Assembly: GCA_004379135.1 (NCBI GenBank)
Contig: NBNI01000007.1
Location: 62,001 to 126,000 of the forward strand
DNA: 64,000 nt
Direction of reading: 5' to 3'
Source of the DNA: Acidimicrobiales bacterium mtb01
Lineage (GTDB): Bacteria; Actinomycetota; Acidimicrobiia; Acidimicrobiales; Ilumatobacteraceae
In this document: positions 23,866-32,619 of the stretch, one piece after another
Numbering within the stretch: position 1 is the stretch's first letter
Layout: every line of letters begins with the position of its first letter
Made by a program: the position numbers and the translations under genes
The notes under the pieces: generated by a model
Database searches by the model: none
Told to the model about the DNA's origin: nothing
The model's input: only the letters and a program-made list of their open reading frames with translations

Positions 23866-25080
23866 TCAGTTCGGGGTAAAGGTGAGCGGAAGCTTCTCGG
23901 GTCCGTAGATGGCGACCGTCGACGGCTTCCAGGTGACGTCGCCGTCGATCCTCATGTTGGGGAGCCGCTTGGCGAGGATGGCCAGGGCCTCTTGTTGTTC
24001 GGCTCGGGACAACGCGGCGCCGAGGCAATAGTGGATTCCTGAACCGAACGTCATCTGCGGCTGACCGGCTGGTTCGCGCGTGATGTCGAACCGGTCGGCG
24101 TCGGCGAACACCGTCTCGTCCCGGTTGGCCAGGGCCAGGGCCGGCGAGATGAGTGTGCCCTTGGGGAAGAGGACCCCGCGGTGCTCGATGTCGGTGCTCG
24201 CGATGCGTGCGGTGCTGCGAACCGCGCCGAAGTAGCGCATCGTCTCCTCCACCGCACGCGGAGCCAATTCGGGCCGTTCGGCGAGCAACTTCCACTGGTC
24301 GGGGTGTTCGGCGAACAACGCGATCGAGCAGCCGAGCTGATTGCGCGTGGTGTCGGTGCCGCCGACGATCACGGCCTCGACCATCATCACCAATTCGTCC
24401 TCGCTCAGCCGGTCGCCTTCTTCTTCGGCGGCGATGAGACTCGTGAGTAAATCGTCGGCGGGCTTGTTTCGGCGATCGGCGATGAGTTGCCTCGTGTACT
24501 CCTCGAGTTCGATCTGCGCCTTGAGGATGATTTCGACCTCGTCGGCCGCCGTGGCGTTGAAGATGCGCAGCACGTCCTCGGCCCACACGCTGAACGACTT
24601 CCAGTCGCTCTTCGGTGCGCCCAGAAGTTCGCAGATGATCGGGATGGGGTAGGGGTCGCACACGTCGGCGGCCAGGTCGCACCGTCCGTTCGGGGTGACC
24701 GGTGCGAGGAGGCCCTCGAGAACTTCGCGCATGAACGGGCGCAACTTGTCGGCCGACCGCGGAGTGAACGACGGCGCCACCAGCCGGCGCAGTCGGGTGT
24801 GGACGTCACCTTCGGCCGAGAGGATCGATTCGCGTCGGCGTGCCTTGATGCGCTCGTCCTGGACGCCCATGAGTTCGCTGGCCATCGAGGCCACGCTCTG
24901 CCAACGGCGATCGCGCAGGACCGACTGGCAGTCGTCGTAGCCGAACACGATGTAGGCGAATGATCCGCGGGCGATCCAGGACGACTTGGCGATCTGGGCG
25001 AGAGCTGCGCGTTGTTCGGCGGCATCGGCGAAGACGAAATCGACGGTGGGGATCTCGAGTTCGGAGACGGGGGTGGCCAT
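23866..25080 (-). CDS. Cytochrome P450
   Basis: 404 residues. The heme-ligand loop FGSGIHYCLGAALSRAE (Cys352), the K-helix motif EETMR and the I-helix GGTDTTRNQ are intact. It is a class I bacterial P450 needing external ferredoxin and reductase, neither of which is adjacent. It probably hydroxylates a lipid or xenobiotic. It is transcribed divergently from the aldehyde dehydrogenase. TAGTTT 6 nt before ATG indicates a leaderless start. Confidence 0.95.
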   Translation of the reverse strand: MATPVSELEIPTVDFVFADAAEQRAALAQIAKSSWIARGSFAYIVFGYDDCQSVLRDRRWQSVASMASELMGVQDERIKARRRESILSAEGDVHTRLRRLVAPSFTPRSADKLRPFMREVLEGLLAPVTPNGRCDLAADVCDPYPIPIICELLGAPKSDWKSFSVWAEDVLRIFNATAADEVEIILKAQIELEEYTRQLIADRRNKPADDLLTSLIAAEEEGDRLSEDELVMMVEAVIVGGTDTTRNQLGCSIALFAEHPDQWKLLAERPELAPRAVEETMRYFGAVRSTARIASTDIEHRGVLFPKGTLISPALALANRDETVFADADRFDITREPAGQPQMTFGSGIHYCLGAALSRAEQQEALAILAKRLPNMRIDGDVTWKPSTVAIYGPEKLPLTFTPN

Positions 25081-25086
25081 GCCTTC

Positions 25087-25092
25087 AAACTA
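25087..25092 (-). promoter_or_regulatory. Leaderless -10 (TAGTTT) for the P450 gene
   Basis: TAGTTT on the minus strand, 6 nt before ATG 25080. The plus-strand octamer CAAACTAA that contains it is repeated 14 bp away (25086-25093 and 25100-25107). Confidence 0.55.
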
Positions 25093-25106
25093 ACGGAGGC
25101 AAACTA

Positions 25107-25163
25107 ATGGTGGGACTTCGTTCGAGAGCCCTCGGGGCGGCCTTGACCGCCCGTCTACTCTGA
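25107..25163 (+). other. Possible 18-codon leader ORF before the aldehyde dehydrogenase
   Basis: ATG 25107 has a consensus GGAGG 7 nt upstream. It encodes MVGLRSRALGAALTARLL and stops 5 nt before the aldehyde dehydrogenase ATG. The -10 proposed for the dehydrogenase lies inside it, so the two readings compete. Confidence 0.2.
25156..25161 (+). promoter_or_regulatory. Leaderless -10 (TACTCT) for the aldehyde dehydrogenase
   Basis: TACTCT 7 nt before ATG 25169. Confidence 0.55.
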
Positions 25164-25168
25164 ACTCC

Positions 25169-26593
25169 ATGAAGACCTACCGCAACTTCGTGAACGGCCA
25201 GTACGTCGACGCCAAGGACGGCAAGACGATCCCGGTGATCGACCCCACTTCGGGTGAGCAGTACGCGACGGCACCCAATTCGGGGGCGGCCGATGTCGAC
25301 GCCGCGATGAAGGCGGCCTCCGACGCCTTCGAGGGTTGGCGCGACTCCACACCGAAGGATCGCTCGCTGGCGCTGTTCCGAATCGCCGACGCGATCGAGG
25401 CCCGGGCGGAGGAGTTCATCGCGCTCGAGTCGGAGAACTGCGGCAAGCCGGTCGGCATCACCCGGTCGGAGGAGATTCCGCCGATGGTCGACCATGTTCG
25501 TTTCTTTGCCACCGCGGCCCGCCACCTTGAGGGCAAGAGTGCGGGCGAGTACGTGCCGGGCATGACGAGTTACATCCGCCGCGAGCCCGTCGGTGTGTGC
25601 GCTCAGGTCGCGCCGTGGAACTACCCGATGATGATGGCGGTCTGGAAGTTCGCTCCGGCCGTCGCCGCCGGCAACACGGTGGTTCTCAAGCCGAGCGACA
25701 CCACCCCGGTCACCACCACGCTCCTCGCCGAGATCTGCGCCGAATTCCTGCCGCCCGGTGTGGTGAACGTGATCTGCGGCGATCGCGACACGGGTCGCGC
25801 GATGGTCGTTCACCCGACCCCGTCACTGGTAAGCGTGACGGGTTCCGTTCGCGCCGGCATGGAGGTGGCCGAAGCGGCCGCCAAATCGCTCAAGCGCGTG
25901 CACCTCGAACTCGGCGGCAAGGCCCCGGTGGTGGTGTTCGACGACGCCGACATCGACGCCGCCGCGGAAGGCATCGCCATCGGTGGCTACTTCAACGCCG
26001 GCCAGGACTGCACCGCCGCGACGCGTGTGCTGTGCGGAGCCGGTGTCTACAAGGACTTCGTGGCGGCGTTGTCCGAGCGGGCCAAGGCCACGGTGTGCGG
26101 CGCCCCCGATTCCGACGACACGTTCTTCGGACCCGTCAACAACGCCAATCAGTTGGCCCGCGTGAGCGGTTTCCTCGATCGACTCCCCAAGCACGCCGAG
26201 GTCAGCGCCGGCGGTTCTCGCCAGGGCAACAAGGGCTACTTCTTCTCGCCCACGGTCGTCAGCAATCTGAAGCAGGACGACGAGATGATTCAGAACGAGA
26301 TCTTCGGACCGGTCATCACAGTGCAGAAGTTCTCCGATGAAGACGAAGCCGTGCGTCTGGCCAATGGAGTGGAGTACGGGTTGGCGTCGAGCGTCTGGAC
26401 GAAGGACTTCGCCCGCGCCATGCGCATGACGAAGCGACTCGACTTCGGCTGTGTGTGGGTGAACACCCACATCCCGATGGTCGCCGAGATGCCGCACGGC
26501 GGTTTCAAGAAGTCGGGTTACGGCAAGGATCTCTCGGCCTACGCGCTCGACGATTACACGCGTATCAAGCACGTCATGGCGAATCTCGCCTGA
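25169..26593 (+). CDS. Aldehyde dehydrogenase, gamma-aminobutyraldehyde/betaine-aldehyde type
   Basis: 474 residues. NAD-binding VLKPSDTTPVTTTLLA, the Glu region HLELGGKAPVVVFDDAD and the catalytic Cys281 in NAGQDCTAATRV are intact, as is EIFGPVITV. It oxidises an aldehyde to its acid with NAD(P)+. The subgroup resembles gamma-aminobutyraldehyde dehydrogenases. The adjacent transaminase, putrescine/spermidine importer and amine oxidase support a role in polyamine breakdown to GABA. This substrate assignment is inference. Confidence 0.92.
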   Translation: MKTYRNFVNGQYVDAKDGKTIPVIDPTSGEQYATAPNSGAADVDAAMKAASDAFEGWRDSTPKDRSLALFRIADAIEARAEEFIALESENCGKPVGITRSEEIPPMVDHVRFFATAARHLEGKSAGEYVPGMTSYIRREPVGVCAQVAPWNYPMMMAVWKFAPAVAAGNTVVLKPSDTTPVTTTLLAEICAEFLPPGVVNVICGDRDTGRAMVVHPTPSLVSVTGSVRAGMEVAEAAAKSLKRVHLELGGKAPVVVFDDADIDAAAEGIAIGGYFNAGQDCTAATRVLCGAGVYKDFVAALSERAKATVCGAPDSDDTFFGPVNNANQLARVSGFLDRLPKHAEVSAGGSRQGNKGYFFSPTVVSNLKQDDEMIQNEIFGPVITVQKFSDEDEAVRLANGVEYGLASSVWTKDFARAMRMTKRLDFGCVWVNTHIPMVAEMPHGGFKKSGYGKDLSAYALDDYTRIKHVMANLA

Positions 26594-26619
26594 TGTTGCA
26601 GTGAATCTCGCCTGAGGGT

Positions 26620-27990
26620 TCAGCGGCGCGCGAACTCCGACGCGGCATGTTCGATCGCGTCGGTCAGGACGTCGCCGATGAAGCGCAGTTCATCGGGTCC
26701 GCACACGAGCGTGGGCGCGAGGACGAGCACCGGCTCGGCGCGATCGTCGGCGCGGCAGAAGAGGCCGTTGGTGTAGATACGCGGTGACAGGATGTCGCGC
26801 AGGAGCCAATTCGACTCGGCGGCGTCGAAGGTCTGCTTGGTGTCCTTGTCCTTGACGAGTTCGATCACACGGAAGTAGCCGCAGCCGCGCACGTCACCGA
26901 CCAGTGGGAGTCGGCTGAGCGACTCCATCACGTCGTCGAAGACCGGCTCGTTGCGTCGAACCGAACCGAGCACGTCCTCTTTCTCGAGCAGGTCGATGTT
27001 GGCCAGCGCCACCGCGCAACTCACCGGGTGGCCGCCGAACGTGAGTCCGTGCAGCAGGATCTCGCCGTCGCGCTCGATGAAGGGTGCGGCGATGCGGTCG
27101 CTCACCACCACGCCGCCGAGCGGGGCGTAACCGCTCGTGACTCCCTTCGCGAACGTGATCATGTCGGGTTGGTAGCCGAATCTCTCGCAACCGAACCAGT
27201 GGCCGAGGCGACCGAAGCCGCAGATGACCTCGTCGGAAACGAGCAGGATCCCGTGGTGATCGCAAAGCGCTCGCACGCGTTCCCAGTAACCAGGTGGAGG
27301 CACGAGCGCGCCGCCGGTGTTCTGCACCGGCTCCATGATCACCATGGCCACGGTTTCCGGTCCGGCCTCGATGATCGCCCGTTCGACGTCATCAGCGCAG
27401 GCGAGCGAGCATGTCGCCTGCTGCGAGCAGAACCCGCAGCGGTATCGATTGGTGTTGGCGGCCTTGAGCGCCCAGGGGAGCAGTGGTTCGAAGGGCTCGC
27501 GGATCCCGGGAATGCCCGTGATGCTGAGCGCCCCGAGAGTGGTGCCGTGGTACGCGTAGTTGCGGCTGACCACCTTGCGACGCTGCGGCTGACCGATGGC
27601 TGCGAAGTACTGCACGGCGATCTTCCACGCCGACTCCACCGCCTCGCCGCCGCCGCTCGTGAAGAAGACGCGGTTGAGGTCGCCGGGGGCCAGGTCGGCC
27701 AGACGCGTGGCCAGGTCGATCGCCGGTTCGTGGGCGAAACTCCAGATCGGGAAGTAGGCCAGTGACTCGGCCTGCCGAGCGGCCACCTCGGCCAGTTCGG
27801 CGCGGCCGTGGCCGATGTTCACGGTGAAGAGGCCGGACAGGCCGTCGAGGTAGCGACGGCCGGCGTCGTCGAAGATCCACGGACCCTCGCCACGACTGAT
27901 CACCGGCAGGCCCGAGCGCTGAGTGGCGTGGAGGTTGGTGAAGTGGCCCCAGAGATGCCGACGGGCGTTGAGTTGGCGATCGTCGGTCAT
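26620..27990 (-). CDS. Class III PLP-dependent aminotransferase
   Basis: 456 residues, fold type I. The PLP lysine is Lys282 in MITFAKGVTSGYAPLGG. The motif GILLVSDEVICGFGRLG carries the cofactor-ring Asp. The N-terminal region has FFTSGGGEAVESAWKIA. A Cys cluster CGFCSQQATCSLAC near residue 190 could bind a metal or be structural. The family includes putrescine and beta-alanine/omega transaminases. Beside the aldehyde dehydrogenase and the Pot importer, a polyamine amino donor is likely. It is convergent with the dehydrogenase and divergent from potA. Confidence 0.9.
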   Translation of the reverse strand: MTDDRQLNARRHLWGHFTNLHATQRSGLPVISRGEGPWIFDDAGRRYLDGLSGLFTVNIGHGRAELAEVAARQAESLAYFPIWSFAHEPAIDLATRLADLAPGDLNRVFFTSGGGEAVESAWKIAVQYFAAIGQPQRRKVVSRNYAYHGTTLGALSITGIPGIREPFEPLLPWALKAANTNRYRCGFCSQQATCSLACADDVERAIIEAGPETVAMVIMEPVQNTGGALVPPPGYWERVRALCDHHGILLVSDEVICGFGRLGHWFGCERFGYQPDMITFAKGVTSGYAPLGGVVVSDRIAAPFIERDGEILLHGLTFGGHPVSCAVALANIDLLEKEDVLGSVRRNEPVFDDVMESLSRLPLVGDVRGCGYFRVIELVKDKDTKQTFDAAESNWLLRDILSPRIYTNGLFCRADDRAEPVLVLAPTLVCGPDELRFIGDVLTDAIEHAASEFARR

Positions 27991-28052
27991 GGTGGGGTTC
28001 GGGGCCAGTTGCGATGACGGTCAGGTCACCGGACGATCACCCTAGTTGTCGC

Positions 28053-28080
28053 TTGGCTGGGAGCGGGGGTGTCCTAAGAT
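28053..28080 (+). promoter_or_regulatory. Promoter of the pot operon
   Basis: TTGGCT (28053-28058), a 16-bp spacer, TAAGAT (28075-28080). A leader of about 60 nt follows, ending in GGGAGGGGG and the potA GTG. Confidence 0.55.
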
Positions 28081-28146
28081 CCCCCGAGACGTCTCGCTCG
28101 AGGCGTCGGCGAGGCAAGGACATCTCTGGGGAGGGGGTTCGGGCAG

Positions 28147-29265
28147 GTGTCGCAGGACCGGGGTGCAGTCGAACTCGAGAACGTCACCAAGCGATACGGC
28201 TCGGTCGTCGCCGTCGATCACTTGAGCCTGTCGATCCGATCCGGTGAGTTCCTCTCTCTTCTCGGCCCGTCGGGATGTGGGAAGACCACCACGTTGCGCA
28301 TGCTGGCCGGCTTCGAGCAGCCCGACGAGGGTTTCATTCGGATCAGCGGCCAGTACGTGCAGGGCATCCCGCCCTACAAGCGCGATGTCAATACCGTCTT
28401 CCAGCATTACGCGCTCTTCCCGCACATGACCGTGAGCGAGAACGTCGCCTACGGACTGCGGCAGAAGGGCGTCAACAAGTCGGAGATGGCCACTCGAGTG
28501 GCCGAGGCCCTCGACATGGTGCAGATGAGCAAGTTGGCCGACCGCAAACCTCGCCAGATGTCGGGCGGTCAGCAGCAGCGCGTGGCAGTGGCGCGGGCGC
28601 TCGTCAACCGGCCGAGTGTGCTCCTCCTCGACGAACCGCTCGGCGCCCTCGATCGCAAGCTGCGCGAAGAGATGCAGATCGAACTCAAATTGCTGCAGAG
28701 TCGGCTGGGCATCACGTTCGTGTTCGTCACCCACGACCAGGAAGAGGCCATGAGCATGAGTGATCGAATCGCGATCATGCTCGACGGCCACATCGAGCAA
28801 CTGGGCGACCCCGAGACGGTGTACGAGCACCCGGCCTCGGCCTTCGTGGCCGGTTTCATCGGTCGCAACAACTTCTGGAGCGGTGTCGCCACTGAGCACG
28901 GGGCTCGCGCCGATGACGGCACCGAATTCGTGGCCAGCCGTCCCGAAGAAGACGTCCCGAACGGCCAGGGTGCTTTGGCGGCGGTCCGGCCCGAGTGCAT
29001 CAACCTGTCGGTCGAGCGTCCGAGCAGCACCAACAACGCCTTCCAGGGCACGGTGGCCGGCGTGTCGCACTTCGGCGACGTGCTCCAGTACGTGGTGCAC
29101 GCCGCCGATCGCGACGTCCTCGTTCTCACGCCTCGTGCCAACGCTTCGCGTCTCCACGCCGGCGATTCGGTCTGGGCGAGTTGGTCCGCGGACGACGTTT
29201 ACCTCTTCTCGTCGCGGCAGGCCGACATCGTTATGGCCGAAGCCGATGAGGTCGAAGACGAGTGA
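28147..29265 (+). CDS. potA: Spermidine/putrescine ABC transporter, ATP-binding protein
   Basis: 372 residues from GTG 28147. Walker A GPSGCGKTT, NTVFQHYALFPHMTVSENVAYG, signature MSGGQQQR, Walker B VLLLDEPLGALD and the H-loop FVTHDQEEA are present. A TOBE-type regulatory domain occupies about 270-372. PotA-like proteins energise import of polyamines. It heads a plus-strand run: potA, potD, fused potBC, amine oxidase, 2-hydroxyacid dehydrogenase. Confidence 0.94.
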   Translation: MSQDRGAVELENVTKRYGSVVAVDHLSLSIRSGEFLSLLGPSGCGKTTTLRMLAGFEQPDEGFIRISGQYVQGIPPYKRDVNTVFQHYALFPHMTVSENVAYGLRQKGVNKSEMATRVAEALDMVQMSKLADRKPRQMSGGQQQRVAVARALVNRPSVLLLDEPLGALDRKLREEMQIELKLLQSRLGITFVFVTHDQEEAMSMSDRIAIMLDGHIEQLGDPETVYEHPASAFVAGFIGRNNFWSGVATEHGARADDGTEFVASRPEEDVPNGQGALAAVRPECINLSVERPSSTNNAFQGTVAGVSHFGDVLQYVVHAADRDVLVLTPRANASRLHAGDSVWASWSADDVYLFSSRQADIVMAEADEVEDE

Positions 29266-29319
29266 CCAGTTTCAGTGACCGATAGTCAGCAACCGATCCA
29301 TCAGCAAGAAGGAGAAGCC

Positions 29320-30567
29320 ATGAACACACCGAAGATGCCCAAGGAGATGAAGATTCTCGCCCCGCACAGTTTCCGGGAGCGCCTGTCGCGCCGCGCCGTG
29401 CTGAAGGCTGGAACCGCGGCCGCAGGCCTCGCGGTGGTCGTGGCGGCCTGTGGTGGGGACGACGACGGTGGATCGTCGGGCGGCGACTCGGGTGGCGACT
29501 CCGGAGGCACCCAGGCGTCGGGCGACTGGAGCCGGGTCATCAACAAGGCGTCCGGCACCCTGGCCATGTACACGTGGGGCGACTACAACGACCCCGACAT
29601 CGTCGGGGCGCTGGCCGAAGCCGAGCTCGGCGTCACGATGAAGGTCGACTACTTCAACTCGAACGAAGACCTCATCACCAAGTTGGCCACCTCCAGCGGT
29701 GCGAGCGGCTTCGACATCGTGGTGCCCACCGGCCCGTACATCCCGCAGATGATCGAGAAGGGTCTCATCCAGAAGTTCGACAAGTCGTTGCTGCCCAACA
29801 TCTCGAACGTCGATCCGGCCTACCTGGCCCAGGAATGGGACCCGAGCAACGAGTACTCGGTCTGCAAGAACTGGGGAACCACCGGGTTCTACTACGACTC
29901 CTCGGTCATCACCCGCGAACTGAAGGACTGGAAGGACTTCCTCGACGTGTGCATGAACGAGGCGAGTGGCAACTGCTCGATGCTCGACACCGGCCCCAAC
30001 ATGTGCGGTGTGTGGTTCTGGGCCAACGGCCACGACTGGAACACCACCGACCCGGCGCTCCTCGATCAGTGCGAGGCGTTCCTGGTCGACGAGTTCGCGC
30101 AGCACGTGAAGGCGTTCGACTCGTACCCGAGCACGGCTCTGGCTGAAGGCGCGTATTCGATCTCGATGGCCTGGAACGGCGACGCCCGCCAGGCGTATTA
30201 CCGAATCGCCGAGAACGGTGGTGACCCGTCCGTGTGGAAGTGGGTGCTGGGCGCACCCGAGACCGAACTCTGGATGGACAATTACTGCGTCCCCGTGGGA
30301 GCTCCGAACCCCGAAGCCGCTCACGCCTGGATCAACTGGGAGCTCATCCCCGAGATCTCCGTCAAGGATCTGCAGTACCACGGCTACAACACCGGTATGA
30401 AGAACATGTCGCAGCTCATCTCCGAGCTCGCTCCCGATCTCGAGTACGGCGACATGATCTTCTTCACCGACGAGCAGGTGAGCACTTTCCGAACCCAGGA
30501 GATCACGCCGGCCATCGACCGTCTCGTCGACATCCTCAACAAGATGAAGGCCAAGGCCGGAGGCTGA
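29320..30567 (+). CDS. potD: Spermidine/putrescine-binding Tat lipoprotein
   Basis: 415 residues from ATG 29320, chosen because GGAG lies 5 nt before it. The N-terminus has a twin-arginine motif SRRAVLK (Arg24-25) followed by a hydrophobic stretch and a lipobox ending VAAC (Cys44), so it should be exported folded and lipid-anchored. The mature part has the PotD-type MYTWGDYNDPDIV, SGFDIVVPTGPYIPQMIEKG and AYSISMAWNGDARQAY. A Gly/Ser/Asp-rich linker follows the Cys. It binds polyamine outside the cell for the fused permease downstream. Confidence 0.92.
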   Translation: MNTPKMPKEMKILAPHSFRERLSRRAVLKAGTAAAGLAVVVAACGGDDDGGSSGGDSGGDSGGTQASGDWSRVINKASGTLAMYTWGDYNDPDIVGALAEAELGVTMKVDYFNSNEDLITKLATSSGASGFDIVVPTGPYIPQMIEKGLIQKFDKSLLPNISNVDPAYLAQEWDPSNEYSVCKNWGTTGFYYDSSVITRELKDWKDFLDVCMNEASGNCSMLDTGPNMCGVWFWANGHDWNTTDPALLDQCEAFLVDEFAQHVKAFDSYPSTALAEGAYSISMAWNGDARQAYYRIAENGGDPSVWKWVLGAPETELWMDNYCVPVGAPNPEAAHAWINWELIPEISVKDLQYHGYNTGMKNMSQLISELAPDLEYGDMIFFTDEQVSTFRTQEITPAIDRLVDILNKMKAKAGG

Positions 30568-30573
30568 TCCTTC

Positions 30574-32613
30574 GTGACCGCCGCGGTGTCGGCTTCCGGT
30601 CGTCGTAGGTTGCGCGGGCCCAAGTTCGCCCTCGCGATCCCGTCGATCGTTTGGTACCTGCTGTTCTTCGCGATTCCGATCGCCTTCGTGGTGATCTACT
30701 CGTTCGGAACCAAGGACCAGAGCCGACTCCTGCCGGTCGACCTCGGCAACCTCACTACAAAGAACTACTCCGACGTCTTCGACGACACCTTCTTCAAGGT
30801 GTTCCGGGCCACCCTCCGGATCTCGGTCGTGGCGACGGCGATGTGCTTGCTCATCGGCCTGCCCGTCGCATACTTCGCGGCGTTCAAGGTGAGCGAGAAG
30901 TGGCGTGCGGTGATCCTGGCCGCGGTGATCGTTCCGAGTTTCACGTCGTTCCTCATACGAACAGTGGCGTGGCGAATTCCTTTGGCTCCCAACGGAACCT
31001 TTTCCAAGTGGCTGTCCGACATCGGGGTGATCGGCGAGCAGGGAATCCAGATCCTGCAGACGCAGACCGCCGTGCAGATCGCGATCATCTACAACTACCT
31101 CGGCTTCATGATCCTGCCGCTGTTCGTGGCGCTCGATCGCATCGACGTACGAATGCGCGAGGCCAGCAAGGATCTCGGTGCCGGACGAGTGGCCACGTTC
31201 TTCGGCGTGACGTTGCCGCTGGCCGGCCCCGGGATCATCGCCGGCGTTCTGCTCACGTTCATCCCGATGTGCGGCGACTACGTCACAGCCACCGTTCTGG
31301 GCGGCGCCAAGGGGAACATGATCGGCTCGATGATCGCATCGCAGTTCTCGCAGGCGCAGAACTGGCCGCTCGGGTCGGCCATGGCCGTCCTCATGATCGG
31401 TGCCGTGCTCCTGGTGCTGGTGGTGAGCGCGCTCATCTACTTCGTCATTCCTCGACTGATCGGACTGTTCGAGCCGCTGGCTCAGAGCTTGCGGGCGGCG
31501 CGCCACGAACGTTCGGTCGCCGCCATGGCCAAGCTCGGCTCGGAGCCCGCTCGGGTGGCCCGAGTCGAACCGGTGCGCATGGCGATGAGCGTCTGGACGG
31601 CTCTCGTCCTGGTCTTCATGTTCATTCCCATCGGCTTGGTGATCCTGCATTCGTTCAACGGTGGTGCCTCGTTCACAATCTGGGCCCGCAACCCGAGCAC
31701 CAAGTGGTGGGGAGAACTGTTCGACGGCGGCTCGACGACCGCCATGCTTCTTCGTTTCGTCGCGATCATCGCGGTCGCGTTGGTGATCAAGCGGATCCTG
31801 GCGGCGCGGTCATCCCTGCCGCCTCGCTCGTTGAACTGGGTGGGTCCGATCGGGTTCGGGATCGCCCTCATCGTGAACGGTCTCGTGACCGATTGGTTCC
31901 GCGACGTGTTCGCCTTCGTGAGCATCGGCGACGCCATCCGCAACTCGTTCCTGGCCGCGTTCGGTGCCACCGTGATCGCGGTGGTCCTCGGAGGGCTCTC
32001 CGGCGTGGCGCTCGCCCGTCGTCCCGGAACCTGGTCGAAGATGTTCATGGCCACCGTGTTCCTCATCCTCGTGACTCCCGAGATCATGGACGCCATCGCC
32101 CTGGTCACCTGGTTCCAGCGCATCGCCGATATCCCGGTGCTCGGATACGTGTTCCGCGAGGGGATCGGACCGTTCAGCGGTGGCATCAGCAAGTTGTGGG
32201 TGGGTCAGTCGCTCTACGCGAGCGCGGTGGTCACGCTCATCGTTCGCGCCCGTCTGGCCGGACTCGACGAGTCGCTCGAAGAGGCGGCGGCCGACCTGGG
32301 CGCCACCCCGGCTCGGGCCTTCCGCCAGATCACGCTTCCACTCATCTCGTCGGCCTTGATCGCTGGGGGTCTGCTGTCGTTCACGCTGTGCCTCGACAAC
32401 GCGGTGATCTCCACGCTCGTGAGCGAAGCCGGATCCACCACTTTCCCGGTGGCGTTGCTCGGCGCCACCAAGAGCACGGTGAAGCCATTCTGGGGTGTGG
32501 GTGCCGTGGTTCTCTTCGTGATCACGATGGCGGCGCTGGTGTTCGTGGCGCGCGTCTTGCGACGCTCGGGCGAGTCGTCGAGTCAGATCGCCGCCACTCT
32601 CGCCGGCAGTTGA
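30574..32613 (+). CDS. Fused polyamine ABC permease (PotB-PotC in one chain)
   Basis: 679 residues from GTG 30574, 6 nt after the potD stop. The first half (about 1-310) is PotB-like with the EAA loop EASKDLGAGRVATFFGVTLP near residue 196. The second half (about 330-679) is PotC-like with EEAAADLGATPARAFRQITLP near 569. In known polyamine importers these are two proteins that pair to form the pore. The second half also has an insertion of about 50 residues after its first helix that adds one or two hydrophobic segments (FVAIIAVALVIKRILAA; FGIALIVNGLVTDWF). Nothing in the frame suggests a sequencing join, because both halves are full length with a long linker. Confidence 0.9.
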   Translation: MTAAVSASGRRRLRGPKFALAIPSIVWYLLFFAIPIAFVVIYSFGTKDQSRLLPVDLGNLTTKNYSDVFDDTFFKVFRATLRISVVATAMCLLIGLPVAYFAAFKVSEKWRAVILAAVIVPSFTSFLIRTVAWRIPLAPNGTFSKWLSDIGVIGEQGIQILQTQTAVQIAIIYNYLGFMILPLFVALDRIDVRMREASKDLGAGRVATFFGVTLPLAGPGIIAGVLLTFIPMCGDYVTATVLGGAKGNMIGSMIASQFSQAQNWPLGSAMAVLMIGAVLLVLVVSALIYFVIPRLIGLFEPLAQSLRAARHERSVAAMAKLGSEPARVARVEPVRMAMSVWTALVLVFMFIPIGLVILHSFNGGASFTIWARNPSTKWWGELFDGGSTTAMLLRFVAIIAVALVIKRILAARSSLPPRSLNWVGPIGFGIALIVNGLVTDWFRDVFAFVSIGDAIRNSFLAAFGATVIAVVLGGLSGVALARRPGTWSKMFMATVFLILVTPEIMDAIALVTWFQRIADIPVLGYVFREGIGPFSGGISKLWVGQSLYASAVVTLIVRARLAGLDESLEEAAADLGATPARAFRQITLPLISSALIAGGLLSFTLCLDNAVISTLVSEAGSTTFPVALLGATKSTVKPFWGVGAVVLFVITMAALVFVARVLRRSGESSSQIAATLAGS

Positions 32614-32619
32614 CGCGTC

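Noticed and set aside
29272-31650. 792-residue open frame antisense to the pot operon
   Set aside because: Shadow frame; PotD and the permease on the plus strand account for the DNA.
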